DNA from: Candidatus Bathyarchaeota archaeon
GTDB lineage: Archaea > Thermoproteota > Bathyarchaeia > Bathyarchaeales > Bathycorpusculaceae
DNA: 64,000 nucleotides
NCBI GenBank assembly: GCA_026014585.1
Contig: JAOZIA010000024.1
Location: 372,001 to 436,000, forward strand
Direction: 5' to 3'
The translations under genes were made by a program, and so were the position numbers. This document shows positions 47,802-57,305 of this stretch, piece by piece (position 1 is the stretch's first letter; every line of letters starts with the position of its first letter). The notes beneath the pieces were generated by a model. The model worked only from the letters and a program-made list of their open reading frames with translations. It did not search any database and was not told the DNA's origin.

Positions 47802-48390
47802 CTGTTTTTTCTCCATACCGTTCAATGAAAACTGTGAATCGTTTAACTGTTTTTTTGAGGCTTCTAAACCCTTCCTCATCCGCCTTAACACTATCCAACG
47901 TGTCCTTAGTCCAAAACGTCGCGCCAAGATTCGCGCCAAAAAAGCCGCCGCTAACAGGAATAGCCCCATTTAGGATTAGGAAAGTGTGAATTTGGGTTAA
48001 CGCCATTTCTTGTCCTCCAGCGCGGTCGCCGCCCAACGCGATGCCCATGCCGATTTTACCAAGGAAAAAGTCCTTGTCCGCTGCAACTGCCGCGCGGCAA
48101 CGGTCCATGACGATTTTTGTTTGCGCACTGAGCATGCCGTTGTAGGAGGGTGTGGCAAAGATTATGCCGTTAGCCTGCTTCATGAGCTCGATGAGTTCAG
48201 CCATGTCGTCTTTGATTGCGCATTGTTTGTTTTTTAGGCAAAAATCGCAGTGTCGGCATGCGGAGAGGTTTTTTCCTCGGACAGTCCAGAATTTGGTTTC
48301 GCAGCCTTTTTCATTGAGCATTTTGAGGGCTTCATGCAAGACATGCTCTGTTGCTTGCGCTCGTGGGCTTCCGCAAACTCCTAAAATCAT
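47785..48390 (-). CDS. Iron-sulfur flavoprotein (Isf-like)
   Basis: A 201-residue flavodoxin-fold protein with the compact Isf cluster motif: Cys45, 48, 51 and 57 (CRHCDFCLKNKQC, C-x2-C-x2-C-x5-C) for a 4Fe-4S centre, and FMN-binding GSPRAQATE (8-16) and ATPSYNGMLSAQ. In methanogens and Archaeoglobus Isf accepts electrons from ferredoxin and reduces O2 or H2O2, or passes electrons to AfpA. Both fit a cell that also keeps katG and perR genes. It overlaps afpA and is the first gene of the pair. Confidence 0.83.
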   Translation of the reverse strand: MILGVCGSPRAQATEHVLHEALKMLNEKGCETKFWTVRGKNLSACRHCDFCLKNKQCAIKDDMAELIELMKQANGIIFATPSYNGMLSAQTKIVMDRCRAAVAADKDFFLGKIGMGIALGGDRAGGQEMALTQIHTFLILNGAIPVSGGFFGANLGATFWTKDTLDSVKADEEGFRSLKKTVKRFTVFIERYGEKTDVKPS

Positions 48391-48493
48391 GATGACTCAA
48401 CAAGAAAGCAATGCCACGGCTAAGCTAAAAAGATTACCTAAACCAAAAAATAAAAATTTAAAAAGAAAAGTTGATAGCGGATTAAAAAACCGC

Positions 48494-50710
48494 TTATTCG
48501 TTTTCGAAGTATTCCTCTGGCTTTGGTGGAATCGGGTTTAGTCCTCTGCGTTCACGAATCTTCTTAACGGTTTCCGCTTGCATCTGAGCAGGAACTGGCG
48601 CCCACCTGCTGAACTGTGTAGCCCAGAAAGCTCTGCCTTGTGTGCTGCTGCGGAGTTCATCAGCAATACCGAAAGATTCGGAAACTGGCATTTCAGCTTT
48701 AACGGTAATCATGTCTTCTTCGCTGGGCATGTCACTGATTTTGCCGCGGCGCTTGTTAACCAGTGTGATGACGGCGCTGACGAAGTCGCTTGGGACTTTG
48801 CATTCAAAGCTAATGAGTGGTTCGAGTAGGATTGGGTCGCTAAGGAGGATTGCGCAGTAGATTGGTCTCCAAGTCATTGGGATTGCTTGTGCTGGACCTC
48901 TGTGAACTGGGTCTTCGTGCAGGGTAATGTCTTCGAGGTTAATTTTTAAGCCGTAAGCTGGTTCTTTTGCCATTGGGGAAGTGTGAACTGCTTCTCGGAA
49001 CCCTGATTTTATGTGGTCAATGATTTCTTCCACGTATTGGCGTCCTTTGATGCGGTTGCAGAGGATGTTGTTTTCTTCTACGGCAACTGCACCTTTGGCA
49101 TCGTCTGGGTCCCATCCGAGGCTACGCAGGACCTTTGTGCGCACATCTTTGTTTTGCATGTCAGTGATTTTTTCTGCTTTGATTGCGTCAATGACTTCTT
49201 GTGATATTTTCTCGATGGTTATCCAGAGTTTGTTGTGTTTGTTGGGGCTTTTACCCATGATTGCTGGACCCTTGTAGTCGTGGCTGATGGTTTCGCGGAA
49301 GATGACGATTGGCTTGCTGAGTTTGACTTTTAAGCCTGCCTCTTGCAGTCGGTACGCGGTGATTTCAAGGTGAAGCTCACCCATACCTGATAGTAGGAAC
49401 TCGCCAGATTCTTTGTTCATGGTGAAGTGAAGGTTAGGGTCTTCGGTTGTGATTTTGTGCATGACCTTGTCAAAGAGTGGTAGGTCTTTAACATCTTCAG
49501 GTTCAACAGCGACGGTTACGACTGGGTCAGAAACGTACTGTAAACCTTCAAAGGAGTGAATCTCAATTCCGGCTTCACCAATAGTTTCACCTACACGCAA
49601 TGCAGGTAAACCTGAAATGGCGCCAATGTTTCCTGCTGGAACACGGTCAACAAACACACGGTCAGTTGCCATGCTCATGAAGACTTGCTGGATAGTGCCT
49701 TTTTGATTGGCGCTGACAAGTTGGACTTCTTTGCCTTTAGTGACTGAACCGCTAAAGATACGCCCGATGGCAACAGTGCCGCTGTGTGGGTCAACTTCAA
49801 TGGTGGATATGCACATGAGTAAGGGTGCTTTGGGGTCAACTTTTGCCATGCCCTGTCCTACTGCACTGTCGAGTTCACCTGGCCAAATTTGTGGCTGACG
49901 ATAGGGTTGTGCTTGTAGTGGACTGGGTAGGTGGTAGCAAAACATGTCAAGGATTGGTTCTGGCAAGGGTGCTTTCTTGCTGAGTTCATCAACTTTTTTA
50001 CCAACATCTGTTGGGTCACCAGTGTATGCATCAATAATGTCTTGGAAGCTGATTTTCTTGAGCTTCATGTGGTCAAGGTTTAAGCCCCATTTGTGAAGGG
50101 CAGAACCAAAAGCCACACGGCTGTCTTCAATTTTAACTTGCCAGTCCTTTTTGTGCTCTGGAGGAGCATATTTCTCAATTAATGTGTTAACGCGGAGGAG
50201 AATCTTTGCGAATTTCTTTTGAATCTCCTGAGGTGTTAGTTTGATTTCTTTGATTAATCTGTCCACTTTGTTAATGAACAAGAGTGGTTTGACACGTTCA
50301 CGTAGAGCCTGCATGAGGACGGTTTCTGTTTGGGTCATGGGTCCTTCAACTGCATCAACCACGACGAGTGCACCGTCGACGGCTCTTAGGCTTCTTGTGA
50401 CTGCACCTGAAAAGTCAATGTGACCAGGTGTGTCGATGAGGTTAATGAGGTAATCTTTATTATTGTATGTGTGGACAAGGCTGACGTTTGAGGCGAAAAC
50501 GGTCATTTGACGTTTCTGTTCAAGGTCCCAGCTGTCAAGGAATAGTTTTTGTCCTGCGGTTTGGGTGCTGATGATACCTGCGTGTGCAAGAAGGCTGTCT
50601 GATAGGGTGGTTTTTCCGTGGTCTACGTGGGCGATGATGCTGGTGTTTCGGATGATAGTGGGGTTGTCCATTAGTTTTACAATTTCATCTGTTTGTCTAT
50701 AACGTGCCAT
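48494..50710 (-). CDS. fusA: Translation elongation factor 2 (aEF-2)
   Basis: A 738-residue GTPase that moves tRNAs and mRNA through the ribosome. GTP motifs: AHVDHGKT (27-34), DTPGH (G3), NKVD (G4). Domain IV holds the diphthamide histidine His603 in DPVHRGPAQ, the target of the Dph pathway represented here by dph6. The end YFENE and the length are those of archaeal EF-2. The 259 bases upstream (50711-50969) hold only AT-rich promoter-like sequence; a longer open frame there looks spurious. Confidence 0.96.
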   Translation of the reverse strand: MARYRQTDEIVKLMDNPTIIRNTSIIAHVDHGKTTLSDSLLAHAGIISTQTAGQKLFLDSWDLEQKRQMTVFASNVSLVHTYNNKDYLINLIDTPGHIDFSGAVTRSLRAVDGALVVVDAVEGPMTQTETVLMQALRERVKPLLFINKVDRLIKEIKLTPQEIQKKFAKILLRVNTLIEKYAPPEHKKDWQVKIEDSRVAFGSALHKWGLNLDHMKLKKISFQDIIDAYTGDPTDVGKKVDELSKKAPLPEPILDMFCYHLPSPLQAQPYRQPQIWPGELDSAVGQGMAKVDPKAPLLMCISTIEVDPHSGTVAIGRIFSGSVTKGKEVQLVSANQKGTIQQVFMSMATDRVFVDRVPAGNIGAISGLPALRVGETIGEAGIEIHSFEGLQYVSDPVVTVAVEPEDVKDLPLFDKVMHKITTEDPNLHFTMNKESGEFLLSGMGELHLEITAYRLQEAGLKVKLSKPIVIFRETISHDYKGPAIMGKSPNKHNKLWITIEKISQEVIDAIKAEKITDMQNKDVRTKVLRSLGWDPDDAKGAVAVEENNILCNRIKGRQYVEEIIDHIKSGFREAVHTSPMAKEPAYGLKINLEDITLHEDPVHRGPAQAIPMTWRPIYCAILLSDPILLEPLISFECKVPSDFVSAVITLVNKRRGKISDMPSEEDMITVKAEMPVSESFGIADELRSSTQGRAFWATQFSRWAPVPAQMQAETVKKIRERRGLNPIPPKPEEYFENE

Positions 50711-50969
50711 TATGCAATCTTCCTTTTGATTATATTTGTTACTTGAAATGCTTGTTTTTTAATTAATTGTAGCATTTTTATTTCGCTCATGAATTGATAA
50801 GCTACAGGGAAATTGAGTTTGTAGCCTATTAACCTTATGGCAAAAAATTTTAAAACAAAAGGAGCTTTTTTGCAGGTGTAGCTAGACAAGTTAACCCTAA
50901 TTTTTGAGTTTTTTGTCAAAAATAAAACAAAACTTGAAAAAAGAACAGTCATAGAAGAACAGTTTGGTT

Positions 50970-53900
50970 TTAGAACCTTATGACGATAGTTGAGTCAGGA
51001 TTGAATTTTTGGTTAAGCCACCGTTTAATGTCAGGTTTTTTGCGCCAAGCCGATTCTAAAAGCCAGCAGCCACTCGCGTCAATGATAACTTGGTCAGGCT
51101 GGTTTTTAAGAATTATATACACATCACCTATAACATGCGATTTCGCAATTACACGCTCAACAAGTTCTGTTGAAATAGTGTCATCATCTAGTGGACGGAT
51201 TAACTGTTTTTGTAGGCTGGTAAAATCGTCAATAGCTATAATTACAAAATTATTTTTCTGAACCTGCGCCCGCTCAATCTGCTCCTTGCTTAAATGAATC
51301 TTAGAAGCCACAACTGACTTAGCCAGCAACGAATACGCAAACATTTTCATTTCGCCATAATCGGTTACTTCTAAAATCGGCTGCTTCTTGGCATAAACAG
51401 GTTCAGGCGCAAACCTCAAAGAGGAATCCCTGATGATTTTTTTGACAATCAAAGAGAGGTTTCTGCCAACCACGTTATGCTCGTCAACTTCTTCTTCATT
51501 AATCAGATTCCTAACTTGGATTTGAGAATCAACTGTGATGTTTGGCACTGGATAAGAAACATACGCGGGTTCAGGCTCCACTTCTGGCTCAAGTTTTAAC
51601 TCAACCAAGTCGCCATCAGTTACCCGCTGCTCCTGTTTTGTTTCTATTTTCGGCTCAGGTGACACCTCTGGGTTAAAGCTCACATGCATTACTGAAACGG
51701 GCACCGCTGGTTTTTCTTCAGGCTCTGCTGGAGTGGGCTCTTTCTCAACTTCAATGGGTTCTGGAGCGCTCAACTGTATCGTGGGAACCTGCTCAGGTAA
51801 GTCTTGTTTAACCACAACTGTTGGAGCGGTCTTTTCTTCAGCTTTTTCTTCTGGGATACTGAGCTGTATTTTTGGGGCAGGCGCAACAGGTTCAACTTGT
51901 CTCTCTTCAACCATGATTGGGGCGGGTGACTCCTCAACTTTGGGCTCCAAAAGGGGTTGTTCAGTATCCAGCGCAGGTGCGGGTTCGGGTGTCTCCGCTA
52001 CGGCGACGAAGGGTTCTTGAATTTCAATGTTCTCGCTTTGACCGCCATCCAATTGTAAACTCACGGGCGCAACTGGTTCCTCGTTAACTTCTAAAGTTTT
52101 CGGCTCTACCTCTTCAACTTCCAAGGCAGATTCTTGAGCAAAATTAAGTTCTGCTTGGGGTTCAGGCGCTGATGCATCAGGGATTTCCAAAGGTTCCTCT
52201 TTAACCTCAACCAGTTCGCGGGTTACATCAGTTTTTTCAGGGACAATTACACCTCGCTCAACAGTTAACGGCAAAGGCAAAGTTGGAGTTGTTGCGGGCG
52301 TGATTGGTTTAATTTCAACAGACACCGCCAAAGGCGCTGGAACAGGAACTGGAGCGGGAACCTCAACAATTTTCTCCACAACCTTTTCAACCTCCACCAC
52401 CTTTTCCACGATTTTCTCTACTTCAACAGGAACTTCAACAATTTTTTCCACTTCAACGATTTTAGGAACCTCAACCACTTTTTCGACGATAACAGGTGGT
52501 GGCGGGGGGTCATTGCGTTTGGCAACTAACTGTTTAACCTCGCCTGTTTCAACTTCACCTGCTAATCCCACCAAGTCCGATGCGTAATCGCGCAGTTCAA
52601 GCTCGCTTTTGCCGCAACGCAGACTGTGCATTTTTATGGTTAAGTCAAGGCGGTCAAAGCCGAAATGAGGCAGCAGGTTCATTGCTAAATCGCGGTTCTC
52701 GGTTAGCATATTGTTGAATTGTTCTGTGCCGATTAATCCTTCAATGTTACCTCTGCTTGCAACCACCAAAAGGTTCCTTTCCGTGTCTTGGCTTGTTTTG
52801 ATTGGAACCCACACGTCCGTTTTCAGATTCGCCAACCAAACAACAGGTAATACTTCATGAGACTGCCCGCACGAACAAGTAACCAAAACACTCCGCTCTA
52901 AACTTGCATTCTCAGCAACATAGCTTGTGAAAAAATCAAAAAGCAGTCCTGCAGCTTCCTTGTCGCGGGAGATTTTTGCGGTTACCTCATTCCAGAGTGG
53001 CAACACGGTTACTGTTTGGTCTGGGGGGCAAAGGATTGTGTGTTCGCCATCGGAGATTATTTGGTTGCCAAACAGGATTGCCCGAAGCTTCTCTGGTGAC
53101 AATGTTACTTCTTGACATTTTTGGGGAACCTCAAAAATAAACGCTTCAAACCCACGCATAACATCAATGAGTTGGGTTTTCTTTGGTTCCTCAACATCTA
53201 AGTAGACGCTGTTAAGGATTTTGTTTTCAGGATAAATTGCCTCAAACTTTTCATTCACCGCGTTTGGCATCAGCAAGCTTTCAATGTGCAAATCCTCAAT
53301 GCGGGTCACGTCAAGGCTTTTTGTGACAACTGGGAAACCTGCCGACAGTCTACCATTTAGGATGCACCAGTGGAAAAGTTCAACCCAGCCAACAATCCGT
53401 TCCTCAGTTAAACTGGAAACCTGCGCGGGCAATGCAAGCGTTTCAGCAGAGAATAGTTGCTCTAAGAGCGTGTCAACTGTGAGGGTTTCTTTGATGTAGT
53501 CTTGAATTATTTTGAAGCCAGCAAAATTCTCGTGTACCAGTCCGCTGCGGATGGATTTGCCGATTTTAGCGTAAATGTCTTTGAGGTCAGAGGGTATGGG
53601 GTTTTGGGGGTCTTCAAGTACAAGTTGGAATTCGGCGCCTGTGCTTGCCATTTGCCTTTTTAAGGGTCCAACGATGTCTGTTTGGCTGGGCAGAAGGTAC
53701 TTGGCAAAATCCACAGGAATCAGCTGCGCAGCATAAAACGTGTCGATTAACCCAAAATAGTGCAAAAGCAACGTTTGTGAATCTGTTTGGAATTCGTGGG
53801 TTAACTCATCAAATGTGTGCAGGCTATTTTCATAAAATAGAACTTGAACGATTTCGTTTCGTAAATCCACAAAAGAGTAAACAGAAACCGCCTCAGGAAA

Positions 53901-55241
53901 AACCCGTTGCACCTGAGATGCAGCAGAAACCCAATTGACAAACTCAGCTTTTTCAGGTACAGCTTTGCCCATTTCAACCAAAAAAGCACAGAACGCATCA
54001 AAACTTGAATCGTCCATGTCTTTGTCGTCAAGTTGTCGGCTGGGGAAAGTTGTGGTGTTGATTGTTTTCATGCCAGCATTTGTTTTGATAAGTGGGAGGC
54101 TGGAGATGATTTTTTGTACGGTGGGGTACTGGAGGTTGTTGATGTGGCTGACGATTGGGTTTTGGTAAAGATAACTTTGAGTTTGCGCTGATGGATATGG
54201 AATGATGCGGTATAGTCGGGTTAACTCGCGGCTTTCTCTGAACTGAAAGAGACGCTCAAGCAACGTGACGTATAACTCAAAACCGCTGCTTAAAAGCTCA
54301 AAGTTTTTTTGTGTATTCTCTAAGGAATCCCCATATGAATTGGCTTCAAATGCTGGACTGCTTATGCAGAAGGGCAAACTTGCAAGTTCAGATACGCCAG
54401 TAAGGGGCATGCTTGCAAAGAGTGGTTGAGCTTTTGATGTTTCGCTTACTCCTTCGTCGTCACAGAGTAAGCCCACTTGGATTTGGGGTTTATCATCTGA
54501 TTTTATCAGGTAAATACGGGAATCATTCAGGGTAACTTTGCTTATGCCATTAGCTGTTTCAACCTTCTTTTTAACATAGGTTTGTGCGCCTACACTAATT
54601 TCCTCAATCGGGTTAAACGCCAACAGAAACTGTGCATTCTCAATAATCTGTGGAATACCTTCCGCGACGGCTTTGGCACCTAAATTATCCATCACCAGAT
54701 ATGCGTATTCAGTCCAGTATTCTTGACCCTGAGAAACCGCTTGTATATTGTCAAGCTGACTAAAGCAGGTTTGTATGGAGTTGGAGATTTCTTCGACGGT
54801 TTCGCCTGTTCGGTCAAGGTAGAACTGGAAAAAATAAACGCCCATGCCTTCCCGCAGAAAACCTCGCACCTTAGCTTTACGGCTAACCAGATGTGTCGCC
54901 AAAAAGTCCTTGCCGAATCCTTCTAAACTTTCAGAACGGGCATCATGAGAGGATACTTTGGTGCCATAAATGAGACCTTCCAGATTGTCAAAGGTGAAGT
55001 AGCCTGCATTGTGCCTAAACACGAAAACTTTGCCGTCATACTCAATCTCGATTTTAAGACCCTGCTTGCCCCTTGCCTTAGCAACATCTCCCGCGTTTTG
55101 CATCAAACAAAAAATCCACTGTTTAAACGATACTGGTCCGTTACCGTCTCGGATTTTTTCGATTGATGCCAAGATGTCTTGGGCTGCACGCCTCGCTACG
55201 AGTTCAACTGCTGAATCTTTGGCTTTCTCCCCTAAACGCAC
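50970..55241 (-). CDS. Giant HSP90/sacsin-like ATPase protein
   Basis: A 1423-residue cytoplasmic protein. The N-terminal ~180 residues look like the GHKL ATPase fold of HSP90, sacsin and NO VEIN: N-box FCLMQNAGD (Asn49), FRHNAGYFTFDNLEGLIYG (lid/G1 region) and LEGFGKDFLATHLV (G2, about 106-119). The Glu that normally precedes the N-box Asn by four is Cys45, so hydrolysis may be impaired. Residues ~180-900 are a helical, unrecognised body; ~915-1240 are Val/Glu/Pro-rich low complexity with VEVEKIVE-type repeats; ~1245-1423 form a C-terminal alpha/beta domain. There is no signal peptide. It may be a chaperone-like or defence protein; it stands alone with its own promoter. Confidence 0.6.
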   Translation of the reverse strand: MRLGEKAKDSAVELVARRAAQDILASIEKIRDGNGPVSFKQWIFCLMQNAGDVAKARGKQGLKIEIEYDGKVFVFRHNAGYFTFDNLEGLIYGTKVSSHDARSESLEGFGKDFLATHLVSRKAKVRGFLREGMGVYFFQFYLDRTGETVEEISNSIQTCFSQLDNIQAVSQGQEYWTEYAYLVMDNLGAKAVAEGIPQIIENAQFLLAFNPIEEISVGAQTYVKKKVETANGISKVTLNDSRIYLIKSDDKPQIQVGLLCDDEGVSETSKAQPLFASMPLTGVSELASLPFCISSPAFEANSYGDSLENTQKNFELLSSGFELYVTLLERLFQFRESRELTRLYRIIPYPSAQTQSYLYQNPIVSHINNLQYPTVQKIISSLPLIKTNAGMKTINTTTFPSRQLDDKDMDDSSFDAFCAFLVEMGKAVPEKAEFVNWVSAASQVQRVFPEAVSVYSFVDLRNEIVQVLFYENSLHTFDELTHEFQTDSQTLLLHYFGLIDTFYAAQLIPVDFAKYLLPSQTDIVGPLKRQMASTGAEFQLVLEDPQNPIPSDLKDIYAKIGKSIRSGLVHENFAGFKIIQDYIKETLTVDTLLEQLFSAETLALPAQVSSLTEERIVGWVELFHWCILNGRLSAGFPVVTKSLDVTRIEDLHIESLLMPNAVNEKFEAIYPENKILNSVYLDVEEPKKTQLIDVMRGFEAFIFEVPQKCQEVTLSPEKLRAILFGNQIISDGEHTILCPPDQTVTVLPLWNEVTAKISRDKEAAGLLFDFFTSYVAENASLERSVLVTCSCGQSHEVLPVVWLANLKTDVWVPIKTSQDTERNLLVVASRGNIEGLIGTEQFNNMLTENRDLAMNLLPHFGFDRLDLTIKMHSLRCGKSELELRDYASDLVGLAGEVETGEVKQLVAKRNDPPPPPVIVEKVVEVPKIVEVEKIVEVPVEVEKIVEKVVEVEKVVEKIVEVPAPVPVPAPLAVSVEIKPITPATTPTLPLPLTVERGVIVPEKTDVTRELVEVKEEPLEIPDASAPEPQAELNFAQESALEVEEVEPKTLEVNEEPVAPVSLQLDGGQSENIEIQEPFVAVAETPEPAPALDTEQPLLEPKVEESPAPIMVEERQVEPVAPAPKIQLSIPEEKAEEKTAPTVVVKQDLPEQVPTIQLSAPEPIEVEKEPTPAEPEEKPAVPVSVMHVSFNPEVSPEPKIETKQEQRVTDGDLVELKLEPEVEPEPAYVSYPVPNITVDSQIQVRNLINEEEVDEHNVVGRNLSLIVKKIIRDSSLRFAPEPVYAKKQPILEVTDYGEMKMFAYSLLAKSVVASKIHLSKEQIERAQVQKNNFVIIAIDDFTSLQKQLIRPLDDDTISTELVERVIAKSHVIGDVYIILKNQPDQVIIDASGCWLLESAWRKKPDIKRWLNQKFNPDSTIVIRF
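52290..52510 (-). repeat. VE(V/K)(V/I)-type low-complexity repeat in the giant ATPase gene
   Basis: On the minus strand the DNA encodes a run of VEKVVE/VEKIVE/VEVP units, giving a degenerate 12-24-bp tandem pattern. It is a charged, probably helical or extended spacer before Pro/Glu-rich sequence. Confidence 0.75.
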
Positions 55242-55385
55242 CTTTTCGCCCCCTCACCGTAACTAACGCTTGCTCGGTTAATGCATATTTAAATTAACCT
55301 TAAATAGATTGGGATAAAATCAAAAAAGAATAGCCTTTTAACTAGCAGGTATGCTGGAAAGGTCAGATTTTTGTTATCTTCCGTA

Positions 55386-56234
55386 TCAAACTTCAAAATT
55401 TAATTTGGTGCCTGCTGGGAAATCGTGGACTTTTTCTTGTCCAAATTTTTCCTTTAACTGACTGATTACTTTGTTGCCGGTGCAATGGCACAAATATAAT
55501 TCAGGCAGCCCATAAAGGTCTTTTAGGGTTTGTGCAACATGCTCCACATCTTGCAGTGAATATTCTGCCATGTGGGTACCGCCGATTATGGCGGATATGT
55601 TTCTTTTGAACAGTGTCGTGGCTTTTTTGCATACGTTTAGAATTCCAGCGTGACAGCAACCCATAATCAAAACCAACCCATCCTTTGCATTCAGCACCAA
55701 GGATAAATCATCAACCACAGCGTCCCAGCAGTATGCTCCATCCACTTTATGCAACACCCCAGTAGCAACCCCCTGCTTTTCTAATCGTTCGCTGAGTGGG
55801 ATTTCCCCTGTTGTGTAGAGGTTAGGCAAGACTTCCATTGGTTTGGCGCTTAATTGAAGTTGCATTTTTGCGGCTAAATCATTGGGGATTGGGGGTAGTC
55901 CTGCGGGGAATTGGGTGTTGTTCATTGTGGCTGCTTTTTCTTCAAGGATGTTGGGGTGCGCGATGATGGGGATTGGAGTGGCTCTTGCTTTAAGGAAGGC
56001 AGGTAATCCGCCTGTGTGGTCACTGTGCGCGTGTGAAAACACGATTTTGCTGATGTCCTCGGCGTTTAGGTTGAGTACTTGCAGGTTGTGCGGTAAGCAT
56101 TCGCCTTTGCAGCCTAAATCCATCAAAACCGCCTCGCCGCCCAAGGCTATGTAAACAGATAAGCCCCAACCAGTCTTAAGTCCACTGTTTGGCAGGGCTT
56201 TGTCACTGAAAACGTTTAGGATATGAGCTTTCAT
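55386..56234 (-). CDS. Metallo-beta-lactamase-fold hydrolase (COG1237-like)
   Basis: A 282-residue MBL-fold protein. The di-metal motif is FSHAHSDHTGGLPA (HxHxDH), with further ligands in MGCCHAGILN and GGTHMAEYS, and a last His in LYLCHCTGNK. This order is that of COG1237, related to the methanopterin-precursor enzyme that forms the ribofuranosylaminobenzene phosphate intermediate, and to other MBL 'metal-dependent hydrolases'. That link makes a C1-carrier cofactor role possible but not certain. The gene has no close co-directional partner. Confidence 0.8.
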   Translation of the reverse strand: MKAHILNVFSDKALPNSGLKTGWGLSVYIALGGEAVLMDLGCKGECLPHNLQVLNLNAEDISKIVFSHAHSDHTGGLPAFLKARATPIPIIAHPNILEEKAATMNNTQFPAGLPPIPNDLAAKMQLQLSAKPMEVLPNLYTTGEIPLSERLEKQGVATGVLHKVDGAYCWDAVVDDLSLVLNAKDGLVLIMGCCHAGILNVCKKATTLFKRNISAIIGGTHMAEYSLQDVEHVAQTLKDLYGLPELYLCHCTGNKVISQLKEKFGQEKVHDFPAGTKLNFEV

Positions 56235-56318
56235 CCAATCACACGGTTACTTCAACGGTTTGGATGGCTATAAAAATTTGTTATTGGTGAATAAAAAATT
56301 GAGAAGAATAGGGGCAGG

Positions 56319-56678
56319 TTATTCTTCGATTGCTTTTTTTATTGTGTCGACCTCTTTTGTGAGTGAGTCTATTTTTTGGTTTATTTCTTTCATTCCGTTT
56401 GAAAAGGTTGTTTCAAACGATTTTTCCTTTTCAGAAAGACCTGCATTCATGGGTAATCCAAAGGTTACAATCAAAGCAACTAAGATGAGCAAACCAATCG
56501 GCATGAATACCCCGAAAAATATGTCGCCTCCAAGGTACCCCCCGCCTAGCGCTACCCAAAGATATACTGAAGCGATTACAGCCACAGATATCCAGCAGCT
56601 TACAACTACAAGCACTCTATCGTTTATCGCTACCACCTCCTTGTTTTCTGAGAATTTCAGGCGAAACATGGATATCAA
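56319..56678 (-). CDS. Small two-helix membrane protein with coiled coil
   Basis: A 119-residue frame with two helices (about 22-44 and 52-74) and a C-terminal coiled coil (EKEKSFETTFSNGMKEINQKIDS..). The first ~20 residues overlap the end of the upstream regulator gene, so the true start may be a GTG near 56635 or 56613, after the AAGGAGGT site that lies inside the overlap (56632-56639 region). The regulator-membrane pair could be a transmembrane signalling or stress unit. No family is recognised. Confidence 0.6.
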   Translation of the reverse strand: MISMFRLKFSENKEVVAINDRVLVVVSCWISVAVIASVYLWVALGGGYLGGDIFFGVFMPIGLLILVALIVTFGLPMNAGLSEKEKSFETTFSNGMKEINQKIDSLTKEVDTIKKAIEE

Positions 56679-56925
56679 AATCGCCCAGAGTATAGTATCT
56701 TAGAGCTTTTGCTTCACCTTCAACTAGAACGACACGGCTTTTTACGATTCCACCGCGTTCAAGTTTTTTGAGATGTATCTTGGCTAAAGCCCGGTTTATT
56801 TTTAAACTGTTAGCTATCTGGTTCAGGTACATGTCCTCTCCTTGATTGGCCAGTAAAGTTGCTATGTTTAGCCTGATGGGATGGGCCAAAGCCTTCAACT
56901 TCTCTGCCATGTTTTCCACTAACAT
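56617..56925 (-). CDS. ArsR-like winged-helix regulator
   Basis: A 102-residue DNA-binding protein. MAEKLKALAHPIRLNIATLL is the ArsR opening helix pair, YLNQIANSLKINRALAKIHLKKLERGGIV is the helix-turn-helix, and VVLVEGEAKALRYYTLGDF is the wing. There are no metal-sensing cysteines. ATG 56925 or ATG 56910 (MAEKL) could be the start. It is translationally coupled to the small membrane protein downstream and probably regulates its own promoter, which contains an AT-rich ATTACATGTAAC-like dyad. Confidence 0.8.
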   Translation of the reverse strand: MLVENMAEKLKALAHPIRLNIATLLANQGEDMYLNQIANSLKINRALAKIHLKKLERGGIVKSRVVLVEGEAKALRYYTLGDFDIHVSPEILRKQGGGSDKR

Positions 56926-57033
56926 TTAAACAACAGATTACATGTAACAAAAATATTACATTTAAATTTTCTTGTCAACAATAATCCCCGTTAAACCAAA
57001 AAACAATTCCCCACAAGATTTTTGAAACAATGT

Positions 57034-57109
57034 TGGTAGCCCGGAAGAGACTCGAACTCTTGTCAAGGGCTCCAGAGGCCCCTATGCTTGGCCACTACAC
57101 CACCGGGCT
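57034..57109 (-). tRNA. tRNA-Gln (anticodon CTG)
   Basis: On the minus strand the acceptor is AGCCCGG (57103-57109) paired with CCGGGCT (57038-57044). The anticodon stem GGGGC/GCCCT encloses CTCTGGA, giving anticodon CTG (Gln). The T-arm is AAGAG-TTCGAGT-CTCTT. Discriminator A and an encoded CCA follow. The A1 start and sequence GTGGTGTAGTGG are typical of archaeal tRNA-Gln. Confidence 0.93.
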
Positions 57110-57243
57110 GCAACTCTTAGAAATTGCGCCTTCTCCATATTAACCTTAACGTTTCACACAACCAAAACTACAGAACATAGACATTGGAGACTCTGATTTT
57201 GGCTTACGTTCTAAGCCTTCCAAGTATTCTACCGTCAACATTT

Positions 57244-57294
57244 CTATTTGGTTCCTATTAGAAATTCTATGCAGTTTCTATAGAGGGGTAGATG
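57244..57294 (+). repeat. 50-bp interspersed repeat, copy D
   Basis: CTATTTGGTTCCTATTAG, eight bases, TGCAGTTTCTATAGAGGGG, TAGATG. The AAA of other copies is TTT here. The 325-bp gap 57110-57434 holds copies D and E and the map promoter (TTTTATAAG near 57397-57405); no gene is seen. Confidence 0.85.
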
Positions 57295-57305
57295 TGGCTG
57301 CAGTT

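Noticed and set aside
47802-47969. Longer AfpA start at 47969
   Set aside because: The extension lies almost wholly inside the Isf gene in another frame and does not look like the AfpA N-terminus; ATG 47801 does.
50710-50952. 80-residue open frame upstream of aEF-2, minus strand
   Set aside because: AT-rich, no ribosome-binding site, ends at the aEF-2 start; it looks like promoter sequence that happens to be open.
51733-52587. Ser/Thr-rich plus-strand frames opposite the giant ATPase gene
   Set aside because: They are antisense reflections of the Val/Glu/Pro repeats; no start signals.
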